From: Ferribacterium limneticum
Lineage (GTDB): Bacteria; Pseudomonadota; Gammaproteobacteria; Burkholderiales; Rhodocyclaceae
Direction of reading: 5' to 3'
Length of the DNA: 64,000 nt
Assembly (NCBI RefSeq): GCF_020510565.1
Contig: NZ_CP075189.1
Coordinates: 3,524,501 to 3,588,500 of the forward strand
Below, piece after piece: positions 56,978 through 64,000 of this stretch (position 1 is its first letter; each line of letters starts with the position of its first letter). The position numbers were made by a program, and so were the translations under genes. The notes under the pieces were generated by a model, which was not told the origin of the DNA, did no database searches, and saw only the letters and a list, made by a program, of their open reading frames with translations.

Positions 56978-57863
56978 CCTCGCCGAGATCGACAATTTCT
57001 GCGACGCCCTGTGGCTGGAAGACGGTCTGGCCAAGGCGACGCTGAACAGCTATCGCTCCGACCTCGGCCGGCTCTCCCTGTGGCTGGCCAACAACGCCCC
57101 CGAGCCCCTGCTTGACCTGCGCGAAACGACGCTGACCGGCTTCATCGCCCACCTCGCCAAGCAAACCCGGGCCAGTTCGCAGGCCCGCTACCTATCGACG
57201 CTACGCCGCTTCTACCGCTGGCAGCTCGGCCGCGGCCGCATCGTCGCCGACCCGACGCTCAAGCTGGCCAACCCGAGCCGCCCCTCGCGCCTGCCCAAGG
57301 TCATGTCGGAAAAACAGGTCGAAGCCCTGCTCGACGCGCCCGATCTCGACACCCCACTCGGCCTGCGCGACCGCGCCATGCTCGAAACCATCTACGCCAC
57401 TGGACTGCGCGTCTCGGAACTGGTTGGCCTTCGCTTGCACGAAGTCAGCCTCGCCGACGGCGTCCTGCGTGCTCTTGGCAAGGGCAGCAAGGAGCGCCTG
57501 GTGCCGCTCGGCCAGTTGGCCATCGAGTGGATCAAGCGCTACCTCAACGAAGCCCGGCCGGACATCCTCAACGGCCAGCAAAGCGACGACCTGTTCGTCA
57601 CCGCCCGCGGCGGTGCCATGACCCGCCAGGCTTTCTGGCACCTGATCAAGCGTTACGCACTGATCGCCGGCATCGCCCCGGAAAAGCTGTCGCCGCACGT
57701 CCTGCGCCACGCCTTCGCGACCCACCTGCTCAACCACGGCGCCGACCTCCGTGTCGTCCAACTGCTGCTCGGCCACGCCGACATTTCGACGACGCAGATT
57801 TATACCCACGTCGCCCGCGAACGGCTCAAGACGCTGCACGCGGTGCATCACCCGCGCGGTTGA
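56955..57863 (+). CDS. xerD: Site-specific tyrosine recombinase XerD
   Basis: Chromosome dimer resolution at dif together with XerC. The 302-residue protein has the catalytic set R152 (TGLRVSELVGL), K in KGSKERLVPL, HVLRH, GH in LLGHADIS and Y283 (TQIYTHVA). Length and sequence (FCDALWLEDGLAKATLNSYR) fit XerD better than XerC or a phage integrase. The next small gene lies 9 bp behind it. Confidence 0.94.
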   Translation: MNPASQADLAEIDNFCDALWLEDGLAKATLNSYRSDLGRLSLWLANNAPEPLLDLRETTLTGFIAHLAKQTRASSQARYLSTLRRFYRWQLGRGRIVADPTLKLANPSRPSRLPKVMSEKQVEALLDAPDLDTPLGLRDRAMLETIYATGLRVSELVGLRLHEVSLADGVLRALGKGSKERLVPLGQLAIEWIKRYLNEARPDILNGQQSDDLFVTARGGAMTRQAFWHLIKRYALIAGIAPEKLSPHVLRHAFATHLLNHGADLRVVQLLLGHADISTTQIYTHVARERLKTLHAVHHPRG

Positions 57864-57872
57864 AAGAGGCCC

Positions 57873-58064
57873 ATGTCATCGCCGCGTTGCAACCAGTGCG
57901 CCCACTATTTCATCACCCACGAATTGCCGTTCCGCTATGGCTGCCGCGCCCTCGATTTCAAAAGCCGGCGCCGGCCCGAACTTGATGTGATCGCTTCCTC
58001 GGGGCAAGCCTGTCTCTATTTTCAGCCCAAGACGCCCGCCAATCTGTCTCGGCGGGAGATGTAA
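57873..58064 (+). CDS. Small cysteine-containing protein downstream of xerD
   Basis: A 63-residue basic protein with RCNQCAHYFITHELPFRYGC and a later QACLYFQPK, four cysteines in all, suggesting a metal site. No family name was recognised. It directly follows xerD on the same strand and may be co-transcribed with it and ybaK. Confidence 0.7.
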   Translation: MSSPRCNQCAHYFITHELPFRYGCRALDFKSRRRPELDVIASSGQACLYFQPKTPANLSRREM

Positions 58065-58096
58065 AATCAGTCAAGAACATTGAAACCCGTCACGCC

Positions 58097-58588
58097 ATGG
58101 CAAAACCAGAACACGCCCCCGAAACGCAAGCCACCAAGTTCCTCAAGGCGAACAAGGTGGCCTTCTCGACCCATCTCTACGATTACGAGGAACACGGCGG
58201 CACCAAGGTGTCGGCGCGCGAACTCAACGTCGATGAACATGCGGTCGTCAAAACTTTGGTTTTCGAGGACGAGAACGCCAAGCCGCTGATCGTCCTCATG
58301 CACGGCGACTGCAAGGTGTCGACCAAGGAACTGGCGCGGCAGATCGGCTGCAAGAAGGTCGAGCCGTGCAAGCCGGAGGTGGCCAACCGCCACACCGGCT
58401 TCCTGGTTGGCGGCACCAGTCCCTTCGGCACCAAGAAGGCGATGCCGGTGCATATCGAAAAGACCATCCTCGATCTGCCGCTGATCTACATCAACGGCGG
58501 AAAACGCGGCTTTCTGGTCGGCGTCCATCCGCACGACATCCTGCGCACACTGCAGCCGAAGGTGGTCGAGGCGGCGCTCAAGGGATGA
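58097..58588 (+). CDS. ybaK: Cys-tRNA(Pro)/Cys-tRNA(Cys) deacylase YbaK
   Basis: A 163-residue editing enzyme that removes cysteine mischarged on tRNA-Pro. Family signatures: TKVSARELNVDEHAVVKTLV, the catalytic Lys region DCKVSTKELARQIG, and GFLVGGTSPFGTKKAMPV. Length is typical. The start follows from alignment; no strong ribosome site was seen. Confidence 0.94.
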   Translation: MAKPEHAPETQATKFLKANKVAFSTHLYDYEEHGGTKVSARELNVDEHAVVKTLVFEDENAKPLIVLMHGDCKVSTKELARQIGCKKVEPCKPEVANRHTGFLVGGTSPFGTKKAMPVHIEKTILDLPLIYINGGKRGFLVGVHPHDILRTLQPKVVEAALKG

Positions 58589-58614
58589 TTGCCAATAACA
58601 ATCGACGGTATTTA

Positions 58615-58628
58615 ATCAATCGATTGGA
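58615..58628. promoter_or_regulatory. Operator-like element upstream of ZIP gene
   Basis: ATCAATCGATTGGA, a near-palindrome, 52 bp upstream of the ZIP start. The identical 14 bp occurs at 60733-60746 upstream of the tpx region. Confidence 0.55.
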
Positions 58629-58679
58629 GCTATAGCTCCGCAGTTCGTAAAGTGGCACTCAAGACAAAGGAGCGCCACC

Positions 58680-59555
58680 ATGACCCAACTCGTTATCCAG
58701 CACTATGCCCGGCCGACCGCCCGTCGCCACCTCTGGGTCGGCATGGCGATGGCCGTTGTTGCCATCGCCTTCGGCATCGAACAGGCCGTCCATTGGCTCG
58801 CTGCCCACCCGATGGCCGCCAAGGGGCTTGAAGCCAGCCTGTTGGCCGGCGCGGCAACCGGGCTTGGCGCCATTCCCGTGCTCATGCTCCGTCGCCCGTC
58901 GGAACGGCTGATGGCCCCGATGCTCGGCCTGGCCGGCGGCATGATGCTCGCCGCCAGCCTTTTCTCGCTCCTCGTCCCGGCCGTGCAGACGGTGATGGCC
59001 AGCGATGCCGTGTGGTCGCTCGGCATGGCCACGGCCGGCGCCTTGCTGGCTGGCATCGCGGCCATGCAGATGCTGGATCGGCGCTTGCCGCACGAACACG
59101 TCGAAGAAATCGAAAGCAGCGGCATGCAACCCAACGTCGCCCTCGTCGTCGCCGCCATCGCCATCCACAACGTGCCGGAAGGCTTGGCGGTGGGCGTCGC
59201 GGCAGCGGCAGGCGCCGACCACGGCATGAGCCTCGGCATCGCCTTGCAGAACATCCCGGAAGGCTGGATCGTCGCCAGCGCCATGGTGGCGCTGGGTGCC
59301 GCGCCTTTACGGGCCACCCTGATCGCGCTGGGCACCGGCCTCGTCGAACCGGTCGGCGGCTTGTTCGGGGTCATCGCCAGCACCGTCGCCGGCGCCGCCT
59401 TACCAATGGCGCTCGCCGCAGCGGCCGGGGCGATGCTCTGGGTGGTCAGCCACGAAATGATTCCGGCCTCGCACAAACCGGGGCGAGTCGGCGCCGGAAC
59501 GGCTGGATTGGCCACCGGTTTCGCCGTGATGACGGTGCTGGCGGCGGCGTTTTAG
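58680..59555 (+). CDS. ZIP-family metal transporter
   Basis: A 291-residue polytopic metal transporter of the GufA/ZupT branch. Both metal-site motifs are present: HNVPEG (about residues 161-166) and the second QNIPEG (about 190-195). Substrate is likely zinc or another divalent ion. An AAGGAG-type site precedes the start. The upstream operator shared with tpx hints at stress-linked control. Confidence 0.9.
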   Translation: MTQLVIQHYARPTARRHLWVGMAMAVVAIAFGIEQAVHWLAAHPMAAKGLEASLLAGAATGLGAIPVLMLRRPSERLMAPMLGLAGGMMLAASLFSLLVPAVQTVMASDAVWSLGMATAGALLAGIAAMQMLDRRLPHEHVEEIESSGMQPNVALVVAAIAIHNVPEGLAVGVAAAAGADHGMSLGIALQNIPEGWIVASAMVALGAAPLRATLIALGTGLVEPVGGLFGVIASTVAGAALPMALAAAAGAMLWVVSHEMIPASHKPGRVGAGTAGLATGFAVMTVLAAAF

Positions 59556-59571
59556 CCGGCCCTGGGCATTC

Positions 59572-59607
59572 CCACGGTCAACCGTAAAAAATGGCCAAAA
59601 TTGAAAT
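59572..59607 (+). repeat. Dispersed repeat, copy R15
   Basis: CCACGGTCAACCGTAAAA, AATGGCC, AAAATTGAAAT. It lies between the convergent ZIP and folB genes. Confidence 0.92.
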
Positions 59608-59627
59608 GGCCCGATGAGGCCAAACGC

Positions 59628-59978
59628 TCAGAGCGAGCGTTCGATAATCACGCCGACGCGCTTGACGCCCGGCATCATGCCGAGCTTGGCGACCGACACG
59701 CGGACCCAGTGCACGGCGAAGGTTTCCAGCACGTAGCTCGCCACGTGTTCGGCCAGCGCCTCGATCAGATTGAAGTGCACGGCGGCCAGATCGGCCCGCA
59801 GGCGGTCGACCACCACGGCGTAATCGACCGTGTCGCGAATGTCGTCGCTGGCCCCGGCTGAAGCGGTCGACACGCCAATTTGCAAAGAGATTTCGACCGT
59901 CTGCGGCATGGCCTTTTCGCGCGGATAAATGCCTATCCAGGTTTCAGCACGCAGTTCTTCGAGGAAAATGATGTCCAT
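59628..59978 (-). CDS. folB: Dihydroneopterin aldolase
   Basis: Folate pathway enzyme converting dihydroneopterin to hydroxymethyl-dihydropterin. A 116-residue protein starting MDIIFLEELRAETWIGIYP with the FolB signatures VDYAVVVDRLRADL and FNLIEALAEHVAS. The ATG at 59978 matches family length; a longer frame to 60059 overlaps plsY and is rejected. Divergent from plsY, an arrangement often seen in this class. Confidence 0.94.
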   Translation of the reverse strand: MDIIFLEELRAETWIGIYPREKAMPQTVEISLQIGVSTASAGASDDIRDTVDYAVVVDRLRADLAAVHFNLIEALAEHVASYVLETFAVHWVRVSVAKLGMMPGVKRVGVIIERSL

Positions 59979-60053
59979 AAGGCGGTCGACCGCAGCAGCG
60001 GTGTAAAATTTGGCGCGATTGTACCCCAGCGACCAAAGCCACCTAAGCGCCCC

Positions 60054-60650
60054 ATGCAAATTGCCCTCGCCCTCGTTACCGCCTACCTGCTCGGCTCCGT
60101 TCCCTTCGCCATGATTTCCTCCAAGCTCTTCGGGCTGGCCGACCCGCGCACCTACGGTTCGGGCAACCCGGGCGCCACCAACGTGCTGCGCAGTGGCAAC
60201 AAGAAGGCCGCGCTATTCACCCTGCTCGGCGATGCCCTCAAGGGCTGGGCCGCCGTCTTCATCGCGCAGCAGATGGGCTTTTCGAGCACCGTCATCGGCC
60301 TCGTCGCACTCGCCGTCTTCCTCGGCCATCTCTACCCGATCTTCCTCAAATTCAAGGGCGGCAAGGGCGTCGCCACCGCCGCCGGCGTGCTCATCGCGCT
60401 CGACCCGCTGCTCGGCCTCGCCGTCGCCGGCACCTGGCTGTTCATGGCCTACGCCTTCCGCTACTCATCGCTGGCCGCCGTCATCGCTGCCGCCATGGCC
60501 CCGGTCATTTCCGTGCTGATGCACGGCGGCAACGGCCAGACGGTCGTCGTCGGCATCCTCGGCATGGCCCTGATCGGCAAGCATTGGCAGAACATCCAGC
60601 GCCTGATGGCCGGCCAGGAATCGAAGATCGGCAGCAAGAAAAAGGCTTGA
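60054..60650 (+). CDS. plsY: Glycerol-3-phosphate acyltransferase PlsY
   Basis: Inner-membrane enzyme that moves the acyl group from acyl-phosphate to glycerol-3-phosphate in phospholipid synthesis. The 198-residue protein has the motifs GSVPFAMISSKLFG, YGSGNPGATNVLR and HLYPIFLKFKGGKGVAT and about five membrane segments. TAAAAT at 60004-60009 is a likely -10. A terminator follows. Confidence 0.96.
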   Translation: MQIALALVTAYLLGSVPFAMISSKLFGLADPRTYGSGNPGATNVLRSGNKKAALFTLLGDALKGWAAVFIAQQMGFSSTVIGLVALAVFLGHLYPIFLKFKGGKGVATAAGVLIALDPLLGLAVAGTWLFMAYAFRYSSLAAVIAAAMAPVISVLMHGGNGQTVVVGILGMALIGKHWQNIQRLMAGQESKIGSKKKA

Positions 60651-60670
60651 GGCCAAGGCCTCGCCACAAC

Positions 60671-60694
60671 AACGCCGGTTCGCCGGCGTTTTTT
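60671..60694 (+). terminator. Intrinsic terminator of plsY
   Basis: AACGCCGG-TTCG-CCGGCGTT followed by TTTT. Confidence 0.92.
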
Positions 60695-60732
60695 GCGTCG
60701 GCGCGATAGCCAATTCCAATCCATCGCATTCG

Positions 60733-60746
60733 ATCAATCGATTGGA
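60733..60746. promoter_or_regulatory. Operator-like element upstream of tpx region
   Basis: ATCAATCGATTGGA, identical to 58615-58628. It lies 71 bp upstream of the 29-codon frame that precedes tpx. Confidence 0.55.
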
Positions 60747-60816
60747 TCACTAAATCCGCGCTGCCTACACTGAGGTCACCAGGTCATCACGACCCGAACC
60801 ACTTCAGGAGGCCACC

Positions 60817-60906
60817 ATGATTTCGAATTTCATTGATCGCTGGTTCGACGAGCTGGCATGGCAACCCTACGTCGACATCCTGGCGACCCTGCCCGACAAC
60901 TTCTGA
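60817..60906 (+). CDS. Candidate 29-residue small protein before tpx
   Basis: A frame [20 protein letters not shown] onwards, ending LPDNF, with a perfect CAGGAGG ribosome site 7 bp before its ATG. It is Trp- and acid-rich and amphipathic. It starts the transcript that should read into tpx 65 bp further on. It could be a leader peptide controlling tpx or a real small protein. No homologue known to me. Confidence 0.5.
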   Translation: MISNFIDRWFDELAWQPYVDILATLPDNF

Positions 60907-60971
60907 GCAATGAACCAAAATGGAGCGCCCCCGTCAAACGGTGCCTCCGTTCCAAACACCAAGGAAAACCC

Positions 60972-61472
60972 ATGACCCAAAGCGTCACCCTCGGCGGCAA
61001 CGCCATCACCGTCGCCGGCAAATTCCCGCAAAAGGGCGACACGGCCCCCGCCTTTTCGCTGGTCGCCAAGGATCTGTCCGACGTCGCCCTCGCCAGCTTC
61101 GCCGGCACACGCAAGATCCTCAACATTTTCCCGAGCATCGACACGCCGACCTGCGCCACATCTGTCCGCCAGTTCAACACCAAGGCGAGCGGATTGCCGA
61201 ACGCCGTCGTCCTGTGCATCTCGGCCGACCTGCCCTTCGCCCAGGCCCGCTTTTGCGGCGCAGAAGGTCTCGATAACGTCGTCAACCTGTCCACCCTGCG
61301 CGGCCGCGAGTTCATCGAAGCCTACGGCGTCGCCATCACCAGCGGCCCGCTGGCCGGGCTGACCGCCCGCGCCGTCGTCGTCCTCGACGAAAACGACAAG
61401 GTCATCCACAGTGAACTGGTCAGCGAAATCAAGAACGAACCCGACTACGCCGCAGCTCTGTCCGCCCTCTGA
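60972..61472 (+). CDS. tpx: Thiol peroxidase Tpx
   Basis: A 166-residue atypical 2-Cys peroxiredoxin, periplasmic or cytoplasmic, reducing lipid and hydrogen peroxides with thioredoxin. The peroxidatic C61 ([15 protein letters not shown]) and resolving C95 ([14 protein letters not shown]) are at exactly the E. coli positions. The start is the ATG at 60972 with an AAGGAAA site, not the longer frame from 60858. Confidence 0.96.
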   Translation: MTQSVTLGGNAITVAGKFPQKGDTAPAFSLVAKDLSDVALASFAGTRKILNIFPSIDTPTCATSVRQFNTKASGLPNAVVLCISADLPFAQARFCGAEGLDNVVNLSTLRGREFIEAYGVAITSGPLAGLTARAVVVLDENDKVIHSELVSEIKNEPDYAAALSAL

Positions 61473-61481
61473 GACCAAGCC

Positions 61482-61702
61482 ATGCTTTCAGGCACCTTCG
61501 ATGAATTCAAGGCGCTAGCCCTCGCCGAAGGATTCGACGAGGTGCTTGAACGCACCTGGCCCGCCGATGCCGTGCTCGATTCGCACAATCACCCGTTCGC
61601 GGTAAAAGCCCGCGTCGTACACGGCGAAATGTGGCGACGGTCGATGCTGACACGTGGCCCCTCAAGGCCGGCGCCACCTACTGTGTGGCCCGTCGGAACT
61701 AA
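61482..61702 (+). pseudogene. Frameshifted and internally deleted small cupin
   Basis: The frame from 61482 gives MLSGTFDEFKALALAEGFDE and a cupin-like VLDSHNHPFAVKARVVHGEMW, then leaves frame. In another frame the expected C-terminus continues as ATVDADTWPLKAG and ATYCVARRN to a stop at 61700. About 20 residues between KAG and ATY that family members have appear to be missing. So there is a one-base-type shift near 61635 plus a deletion. A sequencing error could explain the shift but not the deletion. Confidence 0.65.
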
Positions 61703-61714
61703 ACGGAGGCCACC

Positions 61715-61846
61715 ATGAGCAAGAAATGCTGCAAGCACCATCCGCCGTGCAAAGACTGCCCGAAGCTGAAAAAGAAGAAGAAAAAGAGTATCGCCACGGT
61801 CGACCGGAAATTTTGGCCAATTTTCAAATCGCTGCGTGACGATTAA
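61715..61846 (+). CDS. 43-residue Cys/Lys-rich small protein with repeat-derived tail
   Basis: A frame MSKKCCKHHPPCKDCPKLKK onwards, with a strong GGAGG site. Four Cys and two His in the first 15 residues suggest a metal-binding knuckle, followed by a run of lysines. The last 15 or so residues (TVDRKFWPIFKSLRDD) are encoded by a copy of the dispersed repeat (R16). It lies 12 bp after the broken cupin. Function unknown. Confidence 0.6.
   Translation: MSKKCCKHHPPCKDCPKLKKKKKKSIATVDRKFWPIFKSLRDD
61793..61830 (+). repeat. Dispersed repeat, copy R16 within small gene
   Basis: GCCACGGTCGACCGG, AAATTTTGGCC, AATTTTCAAATC. The head contains the perfect palindrome CGGTCGACCG. It is in frame with the 43-residue protein. 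Confidence 0.88.
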
Positions 61847-61912
61847 CGCCAAACCTTGCGGCAGGGGGCGAATTGGAGAACACTGAGCGCCATCGCCCAG
61901 CGGACGCCAAGC

Positions 61913-62680
61913 ATGCACGCCCTTTCAGTTGAAGCGCTGTCCAGTTACTGGTCGGCCAACGAAATTGCCACCAACATCATCGTCTTCATGAACCTGGTCG
62001 GCGCCCTGCTGCTCGGCTTCATCCTTGGCTACGAACGCTCCTACCACGGCCGTGCCGCCGGCATGCGGACCTACGGACTGGTTTGCGTCGCCTCCTGCGC
62101 CTGCACGGTCATTGCCGGTTACCCCGGTTCCTGGTACGGCGGCGCCGCGCTGCTCCAGGCCGGTGGTGCCGCCGTTCCCATGCCGGATCCGACGCGGGTC
62201 ATCCAGGGTATCGTCACCGGTGTCGGCTTCCTCGGCGCCGGTGTCATCATGAAGGAAGGCCTCAACATCAGCGGCCTGACCACCGCCGCCTCGATCTGGT
62301 CGGCATCGGTCATCGGCATCCTGGTCGGTATCGGTTTCTACGGCGCCGCCATCCTGCTCACGCTGCTCTCGGCCGCTTGCATGCTCTATGTTTCCAAGCT
62401 CGAAGCCTGGCTACCATCGCGCCACGCCATCTCGGTCAGCCTGCGTTTCTTGCCTGAATTCATGCCACAGGAAGTCTACATCCGGAAAGCCCTGCTCGAT
62501 ATGGGCTACGAAGTGGCCGGTGGCTCGTTTTCCGTTGGCTACCATGGCCGCGCCCAGGAATGGCGTTTTGTCGCGGTGGCCCTCGGCCAGGGCATCGGCA
62601 AACCACTCGCCGAAATGCCCGTCAAGCTGATCGGACTCGACGGCGTCGACAGCTTCAACGTCGCCCACGCCCGGAATTAA
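61913..62680 (+). CDS. MgtC/SapB-family membrane protein
   Basis: A 255-residue membrane protein. The N-terminal MgtC domain has several helices and the signatures [33 protein letters not shown] and [16 protein letters not shown] soluble C-terminal region follows (about residues 170-255). Family members affect magnesium homeostasis and membrane energetics. I chose the ATG at 61913; the upstream frame to 61856 lacks support. The stop overlaps the tsaD stop (convergent). Confidence 0.9.
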   Translation: MHALSVEALSSYWSANEIATNIIVFMNLVGALLLGFILGYERSYHGRAAGMRTYGLVCVASCACTVIAGYPGSWYGGAALLQAGGAAVPMPDPTRVIQGIVTGVGFLGAGVIMKEGLNISGLTTAASIWSASVIGILVGIGFYGAAILLTLLSAACMLYVSKLEAWLPSRHAISVSLRFLPEFMPQEVYIRKALLDMGYEVAGGSFSVGYHGRAQEWRFVAVALGQGIGKPLAEMPVKLIGLDGVDSFNVAHARN

Positions 62681-63699
62681 CCGATCAAATCGCTCAACGG
62701 CCAGCGCGGCTGAATGGCAAAACTGCCCGCCGCCTTGGCCGGCGTTCCGGCCTGCAGGCGCAGGCAACCGGCCAGCGCGATCATCGCGCCGTTATCGGTA
62801 CAGAACTCCAGCTCCGGGTAATAAACGCTGAACCGCTTGCGCCGTGCCTCGTCGTCGAGCGTCGCCCGCAACTGCTTGTTGGCGCCAACGCCACCGGCCA
62901 CCACCAACTGCTTGAGGCCGGTCTGCTTCATCGCCTTGAGCGATTTCTTGACCAGCACCTCGACAATGGCCTCCTGAAAAGCCCGCGCCGCATCAGCCTT
63001 GAAAGGCTCACTCATGTCCTCGGCGTGCTCACGCACCAGCGTCAGCACCGCCGTCTTGAGCCCGGAAAAACTGAAACTCAGATCACCCGAATGCAGCATC
63101 GGCCGCGGCAATTCATAAACCCCCGGCGTGCCCGACTCAGCCAGCTTCGACAGCAAGGCACCACCCGGATAGGGCAGGCCGAGCAGCTTCGCGCTCTTGT
63201 CGAAAGCCTCGCCGGCCGCATCATCCAGCGTCTCGCCGAGCAGTTCGTACTCGCCGACGCCGGTCACCCGCATCAATTGCGTGTGACCGCCAGAGACCAG
63301 CAAGGCGACAAACGGAAAGGTCGGCGGCGTGGCCGACAACAGCGGCGACAACAAATGCCCTTCGAGGTGATGCACCGGAATGGTCGGCTTGTCGATGGCC
63401 AGCGCCAACGCTTCGGCAAAGGCGCAACCAACGAGCAGCGCCCCGGCCAGCCCCGGACCGCGCGTGTAGGCCACGGCATCGACCTCGTCGAGCGAGCGAT
63501 TGCCCTGCGCCAGCGCCTCACGCAGCAAGGGCACGACGCGCCGGATGTGATCGCGCGAAGCCAGTTCGGGAACGACACCACCGTACTCGGCGTGCATCGC
63601 CACTTGCGAGTGGAGCGCATGCGACAGGAGGCCGGCTGCGCTGTCGTAGAGCGCAATACCGGTTTCGTCGCAGGAAGATTCAATACCAAGAACTAGCAT
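62677..63699 (-). CDS. tsaD: tRNA N6-threonylcarbamoyladenosine synthase subunit TsaD
   Basis: Transfers the threonylcarbamoyl group to A37 of ANN-decoding tRNAs. The 340-residue protein starts [19 protein letters not shown]. The metal-binding H111 and H115 lie in VHHLEGH at the E. coli positions. The longer frame to 63789 crosses the rpsU promoter and is rejected. Divergent from rpsU, the classic arrangement. Confidence 0.97.
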   Translation of the reverse strand: MLVLGIESSCDETGIALYDSAAGLLSHALHSQVAMHAEYGGVVPELASRDHIRRVVPLLREALAQGNRSLDEVDAVAYTRGPGLAGALLVGCAFAEALALAIDKPTIPVHHLEGHLLSPLLSATPPTFPFVALLVSGGHTQLMRVTGVGEYELLGETLDDAAGEAFDKSAKLLGLPYPGGALLSKLAESGTPGVYELPRPMLHSGDLSFSFSGLKTAVLTLVREHAEDMSEPFKADAARAFQEAIVEVLVKKSLKAMKQTGLKQLVVAGGVGANKQLRATLDDEARRKRFSVYYPELEFCTDNGAMIALAGCLRLQAGTPAKAAGSFAIQPRWPLSDLIG

Positions 63700-63716
63700 G
63701 GCGTCGATTTTAACAC

Positions 63717-63746
63717 TTGGACCAACAAGGTTTTCTCGCATATACT
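63717..63746 (+). promoter_or_regulatory. Promoter of rpsU
   Basis: TTGGAC (63717-63722) and TATACT (63741-63746) with an 18-bp spacer, about 90 bp upstream of rpsU. Confidence 0.6.
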
Positions 63747-63837
63747 GTTGGGCTACCCGCAAAGTCTGCGGAACAAATTTTGCGCGCACTGCCTTTCACT
63801 TGACCTGGCAGGCGCCTAACGGAAGGGGGTGATTTAT

Positions 63838-64000
63838 ATGCCAAACGTTCGTGTCAAGGAAAATGAGCCGTTCGAAGTTGCGATCCGCCGCTTCAAGCGC
63901 ACCGTCGAAAAAACGGGTCTGCTGACCGAGCTGCGCGCCCGTGAGTTTTACGAAAAGCCCACCGCCGAGCGCAAGCGTAAGGCTGCCGCTGCTGTCAAAC
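63838..64000 (+). CDS. rpsU: 30S ribosomal protein S21 (3' end outside window)
   Basis: The start [20 protein letters not shown] is typical of S21. The first 54 residues are present; about 16 are cut off by the window edge. A very strong GGAAGGGGG site precedes the ATG. Usually the first gene of the rpsU-dnaG-rpoD operon, which would continue to the right. Confidence 0.97.
   Translation, partial: MPNVRVKENEPFEVAIRRFKRTVEKTGLLTELRAREFYEKPTAERKRKAAAAVK

Overview
The window is a GC-rich bacterial chromosome segment. It looks like a betaproteobacterium of the Rhodocyclales (Dechloromonas/Azonexus-like). This rests on the gene types (four PEP-CTERM exopolysaccharide-associated proteins, a DUF2309/DabA cluster, many c-di-GMP and chemotaxis signalling proteins), on a typical betaproteobacterial leuS-lptE-holA-proA block, and on the rpsU region at the right edge. 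No rRNA, tRNA, CRISPR array, transposase or prophage was recognised.

Layout. 1-7.3 kb: a response regulator cut by the window edge, metG, an AT-rich gap with DnaA-box-like and FNR-box-like sites, a ribbon-helix-helix regulator, a SulP anion transporter, a YjdM/PhnA protein and an AsmA-like protein. 7.4-16.5 kb (minus strand): five tightly overlapping genes encoding four NuoL/M/N-like antiporter subunits around a DabA (DUF2309) subunit. This is an enlarged version of the two-gene DAB inorganic-carbon pump and the best candidate here for an under-described system. 16.7-21 kb: ahpC, an HTH-receiver protein, a soluble chemoreceptor and a PEP-CTERM protein. 20.7-24.6 kb: dnaE coupled to a small cupin. 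24.7-27.5 kb: an orphan protein, a Crp/Fnr regulator and a low-GC PIN-like gene followed by a sequence that looks like an integron attC site. 27.5-42.8 kb: a MauG-type dihaem peroxidase, PEP-CTERM proteins (one with a good sigma-54 promoter), an enoyl-CoA hydratase-like protein, a haem-c GGDEF/EAL protein, a sialidase-like protein, a double receiver protein, a decaying pirin locus and a CHASE hybrid kinase. 42.8-48 kb: a qor-TAXI-ParA operon and uvrD. 48-64 kb: mostly housekeeping genes (leuS, lptE, holA, proA, gcdH, ogt, xerD, ybaK, folB, plsY, tpx, tsaD, rpsU), with small and broken genes around tpx.

The most striking sequence-level signal is a dispersed repeat of about 37 bp. It begins CTACGGTCAACCGG and continues through an A-rich stretch, TGGCC and AAAATGAAAT. 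I count 12 clear and 4 more degenerate copies in 64 kb, in both orientations. Many lie in gaps between convergent genes or directly behind stop codons. Others sit inside coding sequences (dabA twice, pirin, the cupin, probably leuS, and the tail of a 43-residue protein), read in more than one frame.

How the parts may work together (inference): the DAB-like cluster with the SulP transporter suggests energised uptake of inorganic carbon or a related anion. The PEP-CTERM genes, c-di-GMP enzyme and sensor kinases suggest a biofilm- or floc-forming cell. Peroxiredoxins, thiol peroxidase and the MauG-type peroxidase indicate peroxide handling.
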